A stretch of 61,285 nucleotides of DNA from Vagococcus salmoninarum (lineage in GTDB: Bacteria > Bacillota > Bacilli > Lactobacillales > Vagococcaceae). Each line of letters begins with the position of its first letter. Positions within the stretch are counted from its first letter, which is position 1. The stretch lies in NCBI RefSeq assembly GCF_003987495.1, contig NZ_NGJU01000022.1, positions 1 to 61,285 on the forward strand. The letters are read 5' to 3'. Below, piece by piece: positions 37,958-45,231 of this stretch. Below the pieces are notes generated by a model, which saw only the letters and a list, made by a program, of their open reading frames with translations, ran no database searches and had not been told where the DNA came from. Position numbers and translations under genes: made by a program.

Positions 37958-39007
37958 ATGTTACTAATTATCAGTTTATTTCTCATCTTACCATGCTTTT
38001 TATTTTTGTATTGGTTTAACCAAAAACCAACAAGTCTTCTGACTGGTGGCTTTTTCTTATATTTACTTGGGGGGATTTTTTTAGTAACTGTCTTATTATT
38101 AGAAAAATTTAGCCAAAGCCTAGCTTTACTCCTAGCCTTGCCAGTCATTCTAGTCTTACTAGTATGTGGACTCTTTGGCATCTATGGCATAATTATTGCC
38201 TTATTTTGGAACGAAGGGGTCTTACTAAAACATGAACGGCCTTCTTTTAGTAATTTTTTACCTTTAATCATTGCCACCGCCTTAATCTTTTTTGAAATTA
38301 GCTTGTTTTTTGTGACAACTAAATTAAGTAACACTGTGATCTTAAGTTTATTCGGTTTCCTTAACTTGGCTGTTTTTTACTTTGGTTTCATTTTTATCTT
38401 ATATAGCTTAACTTGTCTCCTTTTTAATCTCTTTCCACTCAATCAACCAGTTGATTACATTATCGTCTTAGGGGCTGGTTTAAATAAAGACAAAGTCACC
38501 CCTTTATTAGCTAGTCGTATCCAAGCTGCCATCACTCTTTATCACAAACAAGAAGAACGGTTCAATCATCAACCAACGTTGATTTTATCTGGGGGACAAG
38601 GGGCTGATGAAGAAATTTCCGAAGCTTTAGCCATGGCCAATTACATTCACGAAGAAGGTTACCAGTTAAATACCCTTCATTTAGAAGATAAATCGACAAA
38701 TACTCGGGAAAATCTAATTTTTTCAGAAAAAATTGCTAGAGAACAGGACGGCATTTCGAGTTTTAAAAATAAACGTGTTGTTCTCGCTACAAACAATTAT
38801 CATTTATTACGGGCTGGTAAATTAGCTGCTGAGCAAGGAATCAAAGTTCGGGGTGTCGGATCAAAGACCCGCCTCTACTACTTACCTACTGCCTTTATTC
38901 GCGAGTACGTTGGCTACTTAGTCATGACGAAGAAAAAACATCTCTGGGTAATCATTAGCTTATTTATCCTGTCACTAATCCCACTGCTGCTTACTTTATT
39001 GACTTAA
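37958..39007 (+). CDS. YdcF/SanA-like DUF218 membrane protein
   Basis: A 349-residue protein with about five N-terminal membrane helices (to about 165), a DUF218 domain (from VDYIIVLGAGLNKDKVTPLLASRIQ, with LSGGQGADEEISEA and EDKSTNTRENL), and one C-terminal helix. DUF218 proteins are poorly characterised; E. coli SanA/YdcF relatives affect envelope barrier function or bind nucleotide-like ligands. GGAGGAG precedes the ATG. The promoter (extended -10 TGTTACACT) is divergent from the ABC-F leader. Confidence 0.85.
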   Translation: MLLIISLFLILPCFLFLYWFNQKPTSLLTGGFFLYLLGGIFLVTVLLLEKFSQSLALLLALPVILVLLVCGLFGIYGIIIALFWNEGVLLKHERPSFSNFLPLIIATALIFFEISLFFVTTKLSNTVILSLFGFLNLAVFYFGFIFILYSLTCLLFNLFPLNQPVDYIIVLGAGLNKDKVTPLLASRIQAAITLYHKQEERFNHQPTLILSGGQGADEEISEALAMANYIHEEGYQLNTLHLEDKSTNTRENLIFSEKIAREQDGISSFKNKRVVLATNNYHLLRAGKLAAEQGIKVRGVGSKTRLYYLPTAFIREYVGYLVMTKKKHLWVIISLFILSLIPLLLTLLT

Positions 39008-39031
39008 CCTTTCTGCGGAAAGGTTTTTTAT
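39006..39031 (+). terminator. Terminator after the YdcF-like gene
   Basis: AACCTTTC / GAAAGGTT with a four-base loop, then TTTTATTTTTTT, overlapping the stop codon. Confidence 0.9.
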
Positions 39032-39099
39032 TTTTTTCTTGTTTTTAAAAATACGAACAGCTATACTTGCAAGTAAATTCTAACTTCGGAGGTGTGCCT

Positions 39100-40242
39100 A
39101 TGTTCTTCTTAGTTTTGACTTATTTAAAAACCTTTGGCAATAGTCGGCTCTTCCTTTATTTATTAAGCTTAATTAGTTTGTTGAGCTTTTTGTCAGCCTG
39201 GGCCTATTTACAGCAAGACCGCTACCAACAAGCCGCTGACTCCGCGACTGCCACTGCCGGGATACATTCCTTCATTAATGAACTTGAAACCGACCCTCGG
39301 GCAGCTGATTATCAAGAAAAAAGAGCGTTGTTAGTTAAGGAAGAACAACTTCTCAATCGTCTTTATTCTTATGTCTTCTTAGATAAGTATGACAATTTTT
39401 CCAACACAGTTAGCCAACTCCGGGAAAATGAATTAGCCCTACTAGCTTATTATCCTGAGGGACTAAGCTTCTTGCCACCTCTTCACCAAATCGAAGCTGA
39501 GCTAACCTTACACAACTACTTAAAGGCTCAGTCCTTAGTCCTTAATTTTAATCAGCATGGCCTTGGTCAAGGGATTACTTTGTTATTGCCGCTTTTAACT
39601 ATGGCAACTTTAAGTTTTGCGATTATGACTAGTTCCTTTTTAGCCTTTCAAGAAGAAAGCCATCCATCAATTATTAAAAGTTTGCCTTATGCCTTAAATC
39701 AACGGCTGTTAGCACACCTTGTGACGATCAGTTTCCTAACTCTCGCTTTTTTCTTCCTTACCCTCAGCCTTTATGCCTTATTTTTAGCGATCCCTCTTGG
39801 TTTTAATAACCATTTAACAGTCATTCCTCTGTATACTACTAATGGTTTTCAAGTCGTTCCCCTGATAATTTACCTCTTACTGCTCCTTCTTTGCTTATTA
39901 CTACTTGTTTCTTTGATTTCCTTACTGACTTTAATCTTAGTCCCTTTGACCCGTTCTTTATTTATAACTATTTCCTCTCTTTTTTTAATCTTTTTAAGTG
40001 GCCATTGGCAGATGGAACCATTGCTTTTAGAACGCTCTTGGTTTTATTACTTAGCACCTTTAAGTTTACTTCAAGGCCGTCTAGCTGAAATCACTAAACA
40101 AGAAAACCTAACGGTGGCTAAAGGACTCCTTATCCTTACAGTCTGGATTACTTGCTTAACTCTCCTTTTAAGCAGGCTCAGCTATGTGAAGAATCCCTCT
40201 TTCCTAACTAACTTTTCTAGGAAAGGAGCTGAAAAGCCATGA
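39100..40242 (+). CDS. ABC-2-type permease, first of a pair
   Basis: A 380-residue membrane protein: one N-terminal helix, an extracellular helical stretch of about 130 residues, then about five helices (from about 165). The start at 39100 has GGAGG seven bases upstream; an in-frame ATG at 39067 would add 11 residues. It overlaps the next permease gene by four bases. The layout (helix, large outer domain, helical bundle) resembles exporters of small peptides or lipids, but no family is recognised with certainty. Substrate unknown. Confidence 0.75.
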   Translation: MFFLVLTYLKTFGNSRLFLYLLSLISLLSFLSAWAYLQQDRYQQAADSATATAGIHSFINELETDPRAADYQEKRALLVKEEQLLNRLYSYVFLDKYDNFSNTVSQLRENELALLAYYPEGLSFLPPLHQIEAELTLHNYLKAQSLVLNFNQHGLGQGITLLLPLLTMATLSFAIMTSSFLAFQEESHPSIIKSLPYALNQRLLAHLVTISFLTLAFFFLTLSLYALFLAIPLGFNNHLTVIPLYTTNGFQVVPLIIYLLLLLLCLLLLVSLISLLTLILVPLTRSLFITISSLFLIFLSGHWQMEPLLLERSWFYYLAPLSLLQGRLAEITKQENLTVAKGLLILTVWITCLTLLLSRLSYVKNPSFLTNFSRKGAEKP

Positions 40243-41459
40243 CATTTTTAGGCTATTTTATTTTCGAAAGTACGACTCTTTTGAAGAATCGTAAAAACTT
40301 AAGTATCATCCTACTATTTCTAACTAGTTGTTTTTTATATAGCTTTTGGCAAATAACAACGTATCAACCTCGGGAAGATATTAATCAAGCCTTGATTACT
40401 CGCCAAATTAATGGCTTGGTAGGGCGGCTAGCAGAGTTGGCTGAGTTAGAACCTGAGCTAGCAATTGAAGCGGAAATCTTTCAGATAAACTTAGCATTAC
40501 AGACCCAAGAAGAACGTCTCAATTATCTCGAAAGGAATGAACTAGTTAAGTATGCCGCCGTCACTGCTGACTACTATCAAGATTTATTATGGCGTGCCAA
40601 TAGTGGGTTAAGTATTCCCCGCCGTTATTTTTCCTACAAACATCACTACGGTAAAAATGACGGCCACTATGCTTACGGTTATAAAGGTCGCCAACTTCAA
40701 GCCTTTAGTCAAGTAGATTTTCCAGTCACAACGGACTTAATTGCTGAAAAAAGTGCCTTACATTTCTTAAATCGGAGTTTTACTTATTTTTTACCATTTA
40801 GCCTACTTATTGCCAGTACGTTAATGAGTATGGACAGTTTAATTAAAGAACAGGCTCATCCTTCCCTTTTTCAGGCTTTGCCAATCAAAAGACATCACGT
40901 GCTCTTACTAAAACTTTCCTTACATTTCCTAATTAGTCTCTTATTATTTTTCTTAGGGCTGACAATTATCTTAGCTTTGACTAGTTACTACTATCAATTC
41001 GGTCATTTACAAACACCAATGCCGATTTTTAATGGAACTTATCAAATGGTCGGTCGGCCATTAGAAAATTTGGAAAATTTTACAGTCAAACCAATTATTT
41101 TTTTACTTTTTTACAATAGTTTGTTTTTATGGTTATTAATTGTCACAAATCTTAGCTTGATTTTATTCTTAAACCACTTCTTTCCTAGAAGTTTTTTAGT
41201 TGCCTTAGTTAGCTTTAGTAGCTTAGGAGCACATTCTTTAATCGCTTATCGCGGGTATGGGACTTTTCGGGAAATTAGTTGGCACCCTTTGACTTACACT
41301 CAGTTTGGTAATATTTTAAGTGGTGAGAAAAATTATTTACTCGGGAGTCAAACCATTGCCTTATGGAAAGGCACTTATCTTTTTGCTAGTAGTTTACTCC
41401 TGTTACAACTCTTCATCTATTTGCTGGCAGAAATAACAGAAAGGCGGAAGCACCGATGA
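40239..41459 (+). CDS. ABC-2-type permease, second of a pair
   Basis: 406 residues, same plan as its neighbour: N-terminal helix (about 20-36), an outer region of about 150 residues rich in Tyr and charged residues (RRYFSYKHHYGKNDGHYAY), then about five membrane helices. It overlaps the ATPase gene by four bases; AGGAG precedes the ATG. Probably forms a heterodimer with the preceding protein. No specific family recognised. Confidence 0.75.
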   Translation: MTFLGYFIFESTTLLKNRKNLSIILLFLTSCFLYSFWQITTYQPREDINQALITRQINGLVGRLAELAELEPELAIEAEIFQINLALQTQEERLNYLERNELVKYAAVTADYYQDLLWRANSGLSIPRRYFSYKHHYGKNDGHYAYGYKGRQLQAFSQVDFPVTTDLIAEKSALHFLNRSFTYFLPFSLLIASTLMSMDSLIKEQAHPSLFQALPIKRHHVLLLKLSLHFLISLLLFFLGLTIILALTSYYYQFGHLQTPMPIFNGTYQMVGRPLENLENFTVKPIIFLLFYNSLFLWLLIVTNLSLILFLNHFFPRSFLVALVSFSSLGAHSLIAYRGYGTFREISWHPLTYTQFGNILSGEKNYLLGSQTIALWKGTYLFASSLLLLQLFIYLLAEITERRKHR

Positions 41460-42184
41460 TTGAACTCCATAATATTACTGTGGCTTATGGCAAACAGCAA
41501 GTCTTAACAGACTTAACACTGACTTTAAACAGTGGTCAAATTATTGGCTTAGTTGCCCCTAACGGTACAGGTAAATCGACCTTCCTTCATCTGCTCCTAA
41601 ATTTCATTCCCCCTCAGTCTGGTAAACTTTTAATTAATCAAACATTAACTTACGGTAGCCCGAAAGCCAATCGTAGCATTCATCAATTAATCACGATTTT
41701 ACCGGCCTTAGAAGACCTTTACCCTGACTTAACTGGCTATGAGCACCTCCGCCTTTATCAACGTTTATGGCAACAACCTAGTTCCCACTTACCCCAAATT
41801 ATTGAAACTCTCGACATGAGTGCTTTTCTAAAACTACCTGTTCGCCGCTATTCTTACGGGATGCGCCAACGACTAGCCTTAGGCATGCAACTCGCTACTA
41901 ATTCCCCAATTATGCTAATGGATGAAGTTATGAATGGCTTAGACCCTTCTCTAGTTGCCACCGTCTCTCAGTTATTGAAAGACTTAGCGCAGGAAGGGAA
42001 ACTTATTGTGATTGCCTCTCACTTACTGGACAATTTAGAAGAGATTTCCCAGCGAATTTTATTTTTAAACGACCAGCAAGTTGCTTATGATTGGTCAAAA
42101 GACAATTCTCAAGACAGTTTGAGTGTTTCCGAACTTTACAACGAAATTTACTTACAAAAAAGACTCAAAACTAAACTTTCTTAG
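41456..42184 (+). CDS. ABC transporter ATPase of the two-permease exporter
   Basis: 242 residues with Walker A LVAPNGTGKST, signature YSYGMRQRLALGMQ, Walker B IMLMDEVMNGLDPS and switch His in IASHLLDN. The Walker B catalytic Glu is present. The signature YGMRQR is typical of ABC-2 exporters (drug, lantibiotic or Na+ types). Last gene of the three-gene operon, ending in a terminator shared with the convergent trpZ-type gene. Confidence 0.88.
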   Translation: MIELHNITVAYGKQQVLTDLTLTLNSGQIIGLVAPNGTGKSTFLHLLLNFIPPQSGKLLINQTLTYGSPKANRSIHQLITILPALEDLYPDLTGYEHLRLYQRLWQQPSSHLPQIIETLDMSAFLKLPVRRYSYGMRQRLALGMQLATNSPIMLMDEVMNGLDPSLVATVSQLLKDLAQEGKLIVIASHLLDNLEEISQRILFLNDQQVAYDWSKDNSQDSLSVSELYNEIYLQKRLKTKLS

Positions 42185-42197
42185 TTTTGAGTCTTTT
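42157..42197. terminator. Bidirectional terminator between the ABC exporter and TrpZ-type gene
   Basis: A 17-bp perfect stem (AAAAGACTCAAAACTAA / TTAGTTTTGAGTCTTTT) with a six-base loop. It includes the exporter ATPase stop codon and ends both convergent operons. Confidence 0.93.
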
Positions 42198-42198
42198 G

Positions 42199-42966
42199 CT
42201 ATTCGCCTTCAAAAAACAATAGTAAATCAGCTAAGGTTAGCTTCGCTTTTTCAGCTGGGCCTAAATCAACTTTAATTTGACCTTTATGTAAAACGATTAA
42301 ACGATTGCCATACGTTAACGCATCTTCCATACGGTGGGTAATCATTAAACAAGTCAAATTGTCTTTTTTAATTTGTTGTTCAGTCAGCGCCATTAAACTG
42401 CGGGAAGTTTTAGGGTCTAAGGCGGCTGTATGTTCATCTAATAATAATAAATCTGGCTTAGTAATCGTCGCCATCAGGAGACTTAAGGCTTGCCGTTGTC
42501 CCCCTGATAAATTACCAGTTGGGGTTGCTAAATGATTTTCAAAACCATTGCCGATTAATTGACACAGTTCCGTAAAATAAGGGTGATGAGCTTCTAAATC
42601 TCGGGCTTTCAGCCCTCGTTTTTGTCCACGGTGCATCGCTAGTAAAAGATTTTCAGCTACGGTCATTCGGGGAGCTGTTCCCATCTTCGGATCTTGAAAG
42701 ACACGAGATAAATAGAGGGCTCGTTCTTCTTCTTTTTTTTGCGTGACATCGTTGCCTTTGATATAAACTTTTCCAGAAGTTAATGGGAGATTACCAGCAA
42801 TACTATTAAAAAGAGTCGATTTTCCCGCACCATTTCCACCTAAAACCGTAATAAAGTCTCCTGGTTGAATCTTTAAATTTAAGTGATCCATAATGTTTTT
42901 CGTTTCATTAAGACCATTTGAAATTGTTTTAACCCCATCGATTAATTCTAAGACTGCTTGTTCCAT
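42199..42966 (-). CDS. trpZ: ABC transporter ATPase, TrpZ-type
   Basis: 255-residue ATPase of a putative tryptophan importer. Walker A TVLGGNGAGKSTLFN, signature NLSGGQRQALSLLMA, Walker B LLLLDEHTAALDPK and switch His in ITHRMED are all present. Begins directly after the permease stop (TAAATG), with AGGAGGGG upstream. Last gene of the operon. Substrate is inferred from the Trp leader peptide upstream and resemblance to streptococcal trpXYZ. Confidence 0.85.
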   Translation of the reverse strand: MEQAVLELIDGVKTISNGLNETKNIMDHLNLKIQPGDFITVLGGNGAGKSTLFNSIAGNLPLTSGKVYIKGNDVTQKKEEERALYLSRVFQDPKMGTAPRMTVAENLLLAMHRGQKRGLKARDLEAHHPYFTELCQLIGNGFENHLATPTGNLSGGQRQALSLLMATITKPDLLLLDEHTAALDPKTSRSLMALTEQQIKKDNLTCLMITHRMEDALTYGNRLIVLHKGQIKVDLGPAEKAKLTLADLLLFFEGE

Positions 42967-43851
42967 TTATTTCCCCTCCTGTTCTGTACCGATAACTAAA
43001 TTAAGTTTGCTTTTAATTTGCGGAATCATTAAACAAATTGCTAAGATAACTGCTGAGATAATTTTTAAGTAGTTCGTATTAAAACCTAGTTTAATTACGA
43101 CTAAAATTAGTAATTGATACAAAATACTGCCAACAACGATGGCGATTAGCCGTTCTGTTAAGGTCAGTTCACCAAAGATGACTTCACCAACAATAATCGA
43201 CGCTAAACCAATTACAATCACCCCAATCCCTTTATCAACACTGGCATAGCCATCATTTTGGGCTAATAAAGCACCTGCTAGAGCAATCACACCATTAGAT
43301 AACGTTAAGCCTAAAATTTTCATCCGATCCGTATCAATGCCTAAAGACCGAGCCATATTTTCATTATCTCCAGTTGCAATATACGCTTGCCCTAAGTTCG
43401 TATGAAAGAAAAGGAGTAATAAGCTAATAATTAAAGTGAGACCGATTAAGCCAATCACCACTGTGTCAAAATAATTCGGTAAATTTAGCTTGTTGAAAAT
43501 ATCATGAATTCGTGGTTGGTTTAACAATGATAAACTTGGTGATTTCATAACGAATAAAATGACTGAGTTTAAACCGGACATCACGAGAATTCCTGATAAG
43601 ATAATCGGAATTTTGCCTTTTGTATAAAGTAAGCCGGTAATTAACCCCGCTACCATTCCAGCAAGCACCCCTAAAACCGTAGCGATGAGTGGTGATATCC
43701 CTTGGGTAATCGCCATCACACAAACTGCTGCTCCTAAAGGATATGACCCTTCTGTCGTCATATCAGGGAAATTCAAAATCCGATAGGTCATAAAAATTCC
43801 TAAACCTAAAATCCCCCAAATCAACCCTTGACCAATAACTGAGACTAACAT
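42967..43851 (-). CDS. trpY: ABC transporter permease, TrpY-type
   Basis: 294 residues with about eight or nine membrane helices, of the branched-chain amino-acid/LivH-like permease fold. Readable features are ILNFPDMTTEGSYPLGAAVC near the start and LTLSNGVIALAGALLAQNDGYASV, a typical cytoplasmic-loop region. GAGG lies before the ATG. It partners the TrpX-type binding protein and the TrpZ-type ATPase. Confidence 0.87.
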   Translation of the reverse strand: MLVSVIGQGLIWGILGLGIFMTYRILNFPDMTTEGSYPLGAAVCVMAITQGISPLIATVLGVLAGMVAGLITGLLYTKGKIPIILSGILVMSGLNSVILFVMKSPSLSLLNQPRIHDIFNKLNLPNYFDTVVIGLIGLTLIISLLLLFFHTNLGQAYIATGDNENMARSLGIDTDRMKILGLTLSNGVIALAGALLAQNDGYASVDKGIGVIVIGLASIIVGEVIFGELTLTERLIAIVVGSILYQLLILVVIKLGFNTNYLKIISAVILAICLMIPQIKSKLNLVIGTEQEGK

Positions 43852-43866
43852 CTTTTTTCCTCTTCT

Positions 43867-44868
43867 CTATTTAGTAATAATCGCTTCTGCTAAAATATCT
43901 GCAGGAATCTTAATCCCTAATTTATCTGCTTGTTTCTGGTTAATAATAATGTCCCCGGTAGTAAACGTATAAATCGGTGTTGTGGCTGGCACTGACTTGC
44001 CACTTAAAATATCAGCTACCATTCGACCTGTTTGCAAACCTAATTCGTACTGGTTAATACCGACAGTGGCTAAACCACCTTGTTCAACCATTGTATCTAC
44101 AGAAGGGATGATTGGCACGTCATTTTTATTCGCAATATCAACAACGATTTGCATAGCATTCGCAATCACATTGTCTGTCGGCAAGTAGATAGCATCAACT
44201 TCTGAGCTCATAACTTGAACCATTTGGGAGATTTCATTACTAGATGGCACTGGGTATTTCTTAACAGTCATCCCTAACTTTTCTGCCTCGCTGACTAACT
44301 TCTCTGCTTGAAAGGCGGAATTGTCTTCAGCTGAAGAATACAAGACGCCAATGGTTTTTAAGTCTGGTAATAGTTTTAAGGCTAAGGCTAACTGAGCGTC
44401 TACTGGGGATTGATCGCTGACACCAGTAATGTTGCCTCCTGGTCGTTGGTTATCGGCAACTAAGTTAGCTGACTTAGGGTCGGTAATTGCCCCCAGAACG
44501 ATGGGAATGTCCTTTGTGTTATTCGCTAAGGCTTGGGCCGCTGGTGTGGCAATTCCTACAAGGACATCGGCTTTTTTATCAATTAATTGTTGGCTCATCG
44601 TATTTAACTTGCTTTGATCTGCCTGGCCATTTTGAAATTCAATGTTTAGATTGTCTTGATCGGTATACCCTTCTTCGGCTAAGCCAGCTTGAATCCCACG
44701 ATAGATTTCATCTAAGGCGGGGTGGCTAACAAATTGTAAAACCCCAACGGTCATAATTTTAGCTTGCCCTTCAGCTTTTTCTGCCATTTTGTTTTTTTCA
44801 AAAATAAAACTTCCTACAAGTACTGTTCCGATAATAATAATCACACTGATTAGTCCTTTATTTTTCAT
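43867..44868 (-). CDS. trpX: ABC transporter substrate-binding protein, TrpX-type
   Basis: 333 residues of the ABC_sub_bind (TrpX) family: periplasmic-binding-protein type I fold from IMTVGVLQFVSHPALDEIYRGIQ, with VLGAITDPKSANLV, GNITGVSDQSPVD and IYLPTDNVIANAM. The N-terminus has a membrane helix (about 5-23) but no lipobox Cys, so it is probably anchored by an uncleaved helix. The start at 44868 has GGAGG eight bases upstream; an in-frame ATG at 44883 lies within that site. First gene of the operon, downstream of a Trp leader peptide. Confidence 0.87.
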   Translation of the reverse strand: MKNKGLISVIIIIGTVLVGSFIFEKNKMAEKAEGQAKIMTVGVLQFVSHPALDEIYRGIQAGLAEEGYTDQDNLNIEFQNGQADQSKLNTMSQQLIDKKADVLVGIATPAAQALANNTKDIPIVLGAITDPKSANLVADNQRPGGNITGVSDQSPVDAQLALALKLLPDLKTIGVLYSSAEDNSAFQAEKLVSEAEKLGMTVKKYPVPSSNEISQMVQVMSSEVDAIYLPTDNVIANAMQIVVDIANKNDVPIIPSVDTMVEQGGLATVGINQYELGLQTGRMVADILSGKSVPATTPIYTFTTGDIIINQKQADKLGIKIPADILAEAIITK

Positions 44869-44901
44869 TAGTAATTCCTCCATTATGATATTTTAAGATA
44901 C

Positions 44902-44936
44902 AAAAAGACAATGACTCCTAATTAGTAGTCATTGCC
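44902..44936 (-). terminator. Second terminator (T2) of the trp leader
   Basis: GGCAATGACT / AGTCATTGTC forms ten pairs (one wobble) around a ten-base loop, followed by TTTTT. It lies about 35 bases before the trpX start codon and, like the second aro-leader terminator, sits between the attenuator and the first gene. Confidence 0.8.
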
Positions 44937-44985
44937 TTCAAGTCAGAGTTAGGATAGTTTTCCCCTACTCTTTTTTTGATCAACA

Positions 44986-45014
44986 AAACCACATAGCTAG
45001 CTACTCTATGTGGT
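44986..45014 (-). terminator. Attenuator terminator (T1) of the trp leader
   Basis: A 9-bp perfect stem ACCACATAG / CTATGTGGT, nine-base loop, followed by TTTGTT on the minus strand. The T-tract is short. The first arm CCACATAG is also complementary to CTATGTGG at 45043-45036, the antiterminator arm. Confidence 0.78.
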
Positions 45015-45035
45015 GGTTGTTAATTTACTATTTAG

Positions 45036-45101
45036 CCACATAGATACAATTTAGAATGTACTCTAAAGTTGCATCTATGAAAGGATCTTCATACACACAA
45101 C
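45036..45101 (-). promoter_or_regulatory. Switch region of the trp attenuator
   Basis: In transcript order a segment directly after the leader stop (GTTG...TATGAA, from 45101) pairs with TTTCATA-N-ATGCAAC (to 45068). That middle segment can pair instead with TCTAAATTGTATCTAT (45055-45040), 16 pairs with one bulge and one wobble. The last segment continues into CTATGTGG (45043-45036), which pairs with the terminator's first arm. Confidence 0.78.
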
Positions 45102-45163
45102 TATCTACGCCAGCTTTGCCAACCTTGAACTTGCTCTTTTGCGATTAGTGATAATTGTTTCAT
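45101..45163 (-). CDS. Tryptophan leader peptide
   Basis: A 20-codon ORF reading MKQLSLIAKEQVQGWQSWRR, with GAGAGGG nine bases before its ATG. Two Trp codons, the rarest residue, lie in the last six codons, and the stop abuts the first arm of the switch structure. A consensus promoter lies 34 bases upstream. It fits a transcription-attenuation leader sensing charged tRNA-Trp. It supports tryptophan as the substrate of the downstream ABC system. Confidence 0.87.
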   Translation of the reverse strand: MKQLSLIAKEQVQGWQSWRR

Positions 45164-45196
45164 GAAAATCCCTCTCTTCTCTTTAATATAATTTGT

Positions 45197-45225
45197 AGTT
45201 TACTATGAATGTCAGAACTTGTCAA
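45197..45225 (-). promoter_or_regulatory. Promoter of the trp transporter leader
   Basis: On the minus strand TTGACA (45225-45220) and TAAACT (45202-45197) with a 17-base spacer. It starts seven bases after the dacA stop codon; no terminator separates them, so dacA transcripts may also enter the leader. Confidence 0.87.
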
Positions 45226-45231
45226 ATCTTT

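Noticed and set aside
44869-45231. T-box or TRAP-type element before trpX
   Set aside because: No T-box motif and no run of GAG/UAG triplets; a Trp leader peptide is present instead.
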